From Ramlibacter sp. (GTDB lineage: Bacteria > Pseudomonadota > Gammaproteobacteria > Burkholderiales > Burkholderiaceae_C), in NCBI GenBank assembly GCA_016713005.1, contig JADJPY010000013.1, forward strand, positions 1 to 21,428: DNA of 21,428 nucleotides. The letters run 5' to 3'. Each line of letters begins with the position of its first letter. The stretch's first letter is position 1. A model generated the notes under the pieces. That model did no database searches and was not told the DNA's origin. It saw only the letters and a program-made list of their open reading frames with translations. A program made the translations under genes and the position numbers. Positions 17,238 to 21,428 of this stretch are shown piece after piece.

Positions 17238-18178
17238 GCTTCTGCCTTCTTCAATACTGCCAGCCAATGCGGAAATGCATGCACCACGCCCGCGCGTTCG
17301 TCGGGCGCGCAGCGGTAGTGCATGCGGGTAGCGACCACCAGTTCGCCCTGCGTAGGCTCGGGAGTTGAAGGTGTCGCTGGCGATGGTGACCTGTGTGCCA
17401 GCAGGATGCGGTGCTCATCCTGGAAAGGCTCGCTGGCCATCAAGGCGCCCACATCCGGCGGGCGCGCACAGGGCGATGGCGTCGGCGGCCCCGGGCTTAT
17501 CCCTTCCTGCCGTGGCCAGGGCGGCGGGCGATCCTCAGGTAAGCACGGCCGGGGTGGCTTCAGAATGCCCGCCATAGCGCTGGTCTGGGTGCGGGTGAAC
17601 CAAGGGGTGGTAGGCGGCAAGTCGGCGATGCAGGGCTCGATGCCAGCAGGTAGGGTTGGCCGTCCAGCATATTAGCCAGACGGCGCAAATAGCTGCGGTA
17701 CGCGGCGGCCGCATCAGGCGCGGGCGCTCGCGGCACGGCAGTACCGCACTCTTCCCTGGAGTCTTCACAAAGGACTTGGCAATCGCCGCCCACTGATCAG
17801 GTGGCGCGTCGGGCCTGACCGCCAAACATCACCGCCATTCCGCGCGGATGGAAGTTGCCGAACAGGCGGCCCAGAAGAGGTTGCCGTCGGCCCTTTACTC
17901 CGCGCGCCAGACCCTTGTGAGCGGCCGGATACAGCGCGGGCGTGGGCTACGCGTGCTCCAGCACGTACAGATCAACGACGTGTCGCGGTGGATGTGCGGC
18001 CGATCTGCAGGAAAGGCGTCTTGCGGTAGACGCCGGTCAGCGCCACCGCGTCGGGTTTGGGCAACTGACGCTGGGCACGAGAGTGACGGATTTCCCGCCA
18101 ACGGCTGGAGGCCGAAGATCAGGCGCACCTTCTCGAGAAGGGTGAGCTGGCGTAGTGGTGAAAGATGAGTTCAACCAC
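17234..18178 (-). pseudogene. Glutathione S-transferase family protein, frameshifted
   Basis: The N-terminal pieces VVELIFHHYASSPFS and KVRLIFGL fit the thioredoxin-like GST domain: the S/A-S-P-F-S-x-K-V-R motif is the usual glutathione-site start. TPFLQIGADIY-DTSLI is implied across frame changes. The C-terminal helical domain shows DAAAAYRSYLRRLANMLDGQ, PYLLA, PCIAD and GILEATPAVLTWLDRIAAM. A further ~90 residues end in GELVVATRMHY and HWLAVLKKAEA, making the protein longer (about 310 residues) than simple GSTs. The start GTG (18176-18178) is uncertain because no ribosome binding site is seen. The stop TGA (17234-17236) overlaps the SDR start. Members conjugate or use glutathione on electrophiles; the substrate is unknown. 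Confidence 0.75.
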
Positions 18179-18197
18179 GCCGGGGGCTCTGGTTGGG

Positions 18198-19881
18198 TCA
18201 GCGCGGTTTGGGTGCCGCGTGAGGATGCTATTGAAGAAATCGATTGCCGCCCAGCGTGCCGAAGGCACGGCCCCAGTTGCCGCCCAGTCGCGCGGTCGCA
18301 GAACGCGGCGAAAACACCGGACGACCGTGCGATCGGGTGCAGCAGCGCGGCCTGCACAATAACCGCCACGTCCTGCGCCGGGCGGCGAACCTCCACCTCG
18401 CTGGCCATCTCTTCAACGCGAATGGGCAGTGCGGCGGCGAGGCGGTCCAGCGCGGTGGGCGCCTGGCGGAAACCTGAGCATGGGCGGGGCTGCTGCCGCG
18501 TCGGCACGGCGGATCGCTCGCAGCAGGTCGATCGCCATGATGTTGCCGCCCTCCCAGATGGAGTTGAGCATCTCGCGGTAGATGCAGGCCGATGCCCTGC
18601 CCGCCCTCTTCCACATAGCCGTTGCCGCCCAGGAACTTCCATCGCCTCACGGGCGAAATGGCTGCCGCGCTTCACAGATCCAGAATTTGGCCACCGGTGT
18701 GAGCAGGCGGGCCATCACGCGCTCGTGTTTCGTCATCGGTACGGTCAAAGGCGCGGGCCAGCCGCAGGGCCAGCGCGGTGGCGGCCTCGGACTCCAGCGC
18801 AAAGTTCGGCCAGCACGGCATTGCGCATCGGCGAAGCTGGTCCGCAGCCGCTTTGTTTAACTGCCGGGCGCTGCGCCGTGTGGTTCAGCGCGATGGACAG
18901 CGCCTGTCGCATCAGGCCGCTGGTGCCGGGCGCAGTCCAGCCGCGTCATGGTGCCCATCTCCGAGGATCTGCGGTATGCCACGCCCTCCTCGCCCACCAG
19001 CCGGGGCGTGGCGCCATGGAACTCGACGGACGCTGGCGGTGGCCTTGTTGCCCAGCTTGTCGCCCGAGGCGCTGGATACCCGGATGGCGTTGATCGCGTT
19101 ATCGCCACCGGAGGCGCCGCCCCGTGCGGCAGCACCCGCGGCAGGAACAGGCGGCTGAGGCCGCTGGTGGTCTGCGCCGAGGATCAGGAAGGCGTCGCAC
19201 ATCGGCGCCGAGAAGAACTCGCCATGCCCGGTCACGCTGAACCGCTGGCCCACGGTGCTCGCTGCCGCAGGCCGGCACAGGTGGTATTGGCCCGCACGTC
19301 GCTGCCGCCCTGCTTCTCGGTCATGCCCGCATGCCCATCGTGAGAGGCCGGCCTTGTCGCGCCAGATCTTCAGGGCCGGATCGTAGGCGGGCGGTCAGGC
19401 CCAGGGCCCGGTCGGCATGGGTGGCGGCGTTGCTGCGCAGCGCAGGTGTGACGGCGTACGTCATCGAGATCGGGCACAGGATGGACAGCTCGGCCTCGGT
19501 GAACATCATGAACGCAGCACCACGGCGCACATGGGCGTGCCGGCTGGCCTGCTCATGGGCGCGAGGCGTGCCGTGCAGGCCCGCTGCGGCGCGGCGGCGT
19601 GCATGAGCGCGTGGTAAGCCCGGATGGAACTCCACACCTGATCGAATCCGCCGCCCAAAGCGGTCGTGGCTGTGCAACACGGGTGTGGCACGTATTGGCC
19701 AGCCGCGCGTGGGCCTGCATCGCCTCGCTGCCCAGCGAGGCGCCGAGCTGGGCTGGGTCGGTGTCCAGCTGCGGCGTTGAACCTGGTACCGCAGCGCGAA
19801 GCGGCGCTGGTTGCCGTCAAACGGGTTGTAGCCCACCAGCGGCTCGGGCTGGTTGAAGACCTCGTGGGTTACGTCCACCAT
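18198..19881 (-). pseudogene. AidB-like acyl-CoA dehydrogenase, frameshifted
   Basis: The start is excellent: a gggagg box four bases before the ATG at 19879-19881, then MVDVTHEVFNQPEPLVGYNP, the N-terminus typical of AidB-type proteins (VFNQP-PL). Pieces further on include LHSHDRFGRRI, SILCPISMTYAVTPALRSNA, MTEKQGGSDVR-like fragments, SVTGHGEFFSAPMCDAFLIL, FHGATPRLVGEEG, MGTMTRLDCA, RGSHFAREAME, GGNGYVEEG and NIMAIDLLRAI. These follow the order of acyl-CoA dehydrogenases with the AidB-specific N-terminal extension and C-terminal DNA-binding-type helical region. AidB is a flavoprotein of the E. coli alkylation response; ordinary AidB-like homologues in beta-proteobacteria may be isovaleryl-CoA dehydrogenase-like. 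The length (about 560 residues) fits AidB (541). The 3' end is approximate. Confidence 0.82.
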
Positions 19882-19897
19882 CAAGCCTCCCGAAGCA

Positions 19898-20920
19898 TCA
19901 GATGAGCTTGACCGAGCTGCTTGCCGAAGTTCTTTCCCATGAGCAGGCCGGAAGGCCTCCGGGTGCGGCAACCGGAATACGGGCAATGGTCTCGCGAGGA
20001 CGCAGCTCGGCGGTGCCCACCAGCATGCCGAGTTCCTTCAGGGCCTCAGGCCCGAACTTCCATGTTAACTCGCTGGCTTGATGAAGCCACGGATCTTGAG
20101 GCGGTTGGTCAGGATCAGTTGCGGGTAGGACGCTGGGCGGCGGTTGCCCGTCGCCGCCGGCGATCATGCCGCACAGGGCAGCGATTGGTTTGAAGGCGTT
20201 CATGCGGGCCCGAGCTTACGGCGTAAACTTCATGCCACCCACGTTCTCCGACGTAGCCGTCAATGCCGTCCGGGCAGGCCGCCTTGAGGGCCAGCGGACA
20301 GCGACGCCGCGTCCGCTTGTGCTCGCGGTAGTCGATGCAGGCGTCAAAGCCCAGCTCGTCGGTGGCGTATTTGCATTTGTCCGGGCCGCCAGCAATGCCT
20401 GACCCGCAGCCCACACGCGCCTTGGCGGGGCCCCCGAAAGCGCCCCCACGGCGCCGGTGGCGCGCTGACCACCGTCTGGCCGGGCTTGGCGTCGATGATC
20501 TTGACCGGGCCATACCGGCGGTCACCCGGGCATGCCCGCCGCACCGGTAATGCGACGGCGGAACTATGCCTGGTATCGACCTTGCGCAGCGCGCCCACCA
20601 TGTCCCCATTGACCACGCTGAACTCCTGCCAAGCCACGCCGAAAGCCCACCACCTTGTCGCCCACGGCGTGCCAGCGTTGCGGCTTTCCAACCTCGCCCA
20701 CGGTGCCGCCCTGCATCACACCCGGCCCAGCGGCTGGGACTGGGCGTAGCTCTTGGCGTCGTTCATGCGCCCGCGCATGTACGGGTCGAGCTCATGTAGT
20801 GGTGGCGCACCAGCACCTGCCCGTCGGCCAGCGCCGGGGTCTCGCTGGTGACTTGAAGTTGCTGGCGGTGGCTTCGCCCGTGGGGCGGTTGTCAAGCAGG
20901 ATCTGCTGGTTTTGGGGCAT
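19898..20920 (-). pseudogene. NADP-dependent MDR oxidoreductase (CurA/PTGR-like), frameshifted
   Basis: From the ATG at 20918-20920 the joined protein reads MPQNQQILLDNRPTGEAT, LADGQVLVRHHYLSLDPYMR, GRMNDAKSYAQ, QTVVSA-ATGAVG, AGGPDKCKYATDELGFDACI, DYREHK and ends ASELTWKFGPEALKEL, then GKQLVKLI. YLSLDPYMRGRM and A-x-G-A-V-G are marks of the zinc-free medium-chain reductases (prostaglandin reductase/CurA type), which reduce enone double bonds with NADPH. The length is about 340 residues as expected. It starts about 12 bases after the thioesterase stop and ends 16 bases before the AidB-like gene, so it is in the same operon. The substrate is unknown. Confidence 0.8.
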
Positions 20921-20932
20921 GAAACTCTGGGA

Positions 20933-21372
20933 TCAGTCCCGGTGGAAATGACGTTCCAGGGGTTGGCGCTTTTGGGGCCGGTGGGCATGCGCGAGAAGCG
21001 TGCCAGGAGGTGCCGGTGGCATGGGCGTGAAGAGCCCTGCCTTCGGCGTCGAAAATGGTGGCCTCGGTGAAGGCCATGGTGGCGGTGCGGTGCATCAGGC
21101 GGCCCTTGCCCGACAGCGCACCGCGCGCCGGTTTGCATGAAGCTGGTCTTCATCTCGATGGTGACGACGCCCATGTCCTGCTGCCTGCACGCGCTGCGCG
21201 CTGCCCGTAGCCATGGTCCCGTCCCCAGCGTCATGCAGGCGCCGCCGTGCGTGACGTCAAACAGATTGGGTGCTCGGGCCGGGGCTCGTAGTCGATCTGC
21301 GAATGCCCGCCTTCAAACAGCACCGGGTCAAAACCGACAGTGGACGAAAGTTTTATCGACGCCAAACTTCAT
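20933..21372 (-). pseudogene. PaaI-type hotdog thioesterase, frameshifted
   Basis: The joined protein of about 145 residues contains VLFEGGHSQIDYEP, NLFDVTHGGACMTL, MGVVTIEMKTSFMQTG, MHRTATMAFTEATIFDAEGR and ALAHATGTF. H-G-G-x-x-x-T-L and the final A-H-A-T-G-T-F are typical of PaaI/YbgC-like acyl-CoA thioesterases. The N-terminal F-x-x-G-H-S-Q-I-D-Y-E-P resembles those acting with aromatic or medium-chain acyl-CoA, but the substrate is not certain. The start ATG is at 21370-21372, two bases after the stop of the preceding gene; the stop is near 20933. The frame changes at least three times. Confidence 0.72.
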
Positions 21373-21374
21373 GT

Positions 21375-21428
21375 TCAACCGCCGGTGATGACGCTGACGC
21401 CACCATCAACTACCGCCAGCCACTGGCC
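21375..21428 (-). CDS. 3' end of a probable SDR gene (partial)
   Basis: The last 17 codons of a minus-strand gene enter at the right edge: GQWLAVVDGGVSVITGG followed by TGA (21375-21377). G-Q-x-L-A-V-D-G-G is the common C-terminal motif of short-chain dehydrogenases, here with one extra Val. It is the first gene of the minus-strand cluster visible in the window. The call rests on this motif alone. Confidence 0.45.
   Translation of the reverse strand, partial: GQWLAVVDGGVSVITGG

Noticed and set aside
18108..18120. A sixth repeat copy: ggctggaggccga in the GST locus
   Set aside because: Only 13 bases match, neither hairpin head nor gattt end is present, and the bases encode the expected IFGL-x-x-LA segment of the GST.

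Overview
The window looks like a GC-rich betaproteobacterial chromosome, most likely a Comamonadaceae member close to Acidovorax or a relative. The grounds are the gene families present (PA2779/PA2778 pair, DUF2164, DUF5329, HrpA, ArgA of the class with a kinase-like N-terminus, an AidB-like acyl-CoA dehydrogenase) and a ~54-bp dispersed repeat of a kind I associate with that family. The organism call is inference; no rRNA, tRNA or other marker gene is present.

Layout. 1-1455 is accessory-looking: about 680 bases with no convincing gene but with IS-end-like direct repeats, a frameshifted H-NS-like gene, and another 460 bases with nothing clear. 1456-1953 is a membrane-anchored TlpA-like thioredoxin. 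On the minus strand follow a Rieske-type Tat protein cut off at its 3' side (2084-2456) and a complete type II toxin-antitoxin pair (2546-3161) with a near-consensus promoter and operator. A small three-helix membrane protein (minus) comes next, then a plus-strand pair PA2779 plus PA2778 (C39-like cysteine peptidase lipoprotein). From 11800 back to 5155 runs a long minus-strand series: hrpA, DUF5329, MAPEG, a broken GNAT acetyltransferase, a small membrane protein, DUF2164 and a crotonase. argA diverges from hrpA at about 11.8 kb.

From about 12.04 kb to the right end the reading frames break constantly although the encoded amino acids stay recognisable. In argA I count twelve frame changes in 1.34 kb, the last ten all equivalent to one extra base. 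This looks like uncorrected sequence error (inference), so genes there are given as composite, frameshifted loci with approximate ends. They are a YbjN-like gene, an unassigned minus-strand stretch, an MBL-fold hydrolase lipoprotein (plus strand), and a compact minus-strand cluster. Read 5' to 3' the cluster is: 3' tip of an SDR, PaaI-type thioesterase, NADP-dependent MDR oxidoreductase, AidB-like acyl-CoA dehydrogenase, glutathione S-transferase, SDR, a terminator-like hairpin, and an O6-alkylguanine-DNA methyltransferase.

The most notable structures are five same-orientation copies of the ~54-bp repeat (one inside the hrpA coding frame), the apparently leaderless, operator-embedded toxin-antitoxin promoter, and the neighbourhood of AidB-like, GST and alkyltransferase genes. 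I did not find a clear new multigene system.
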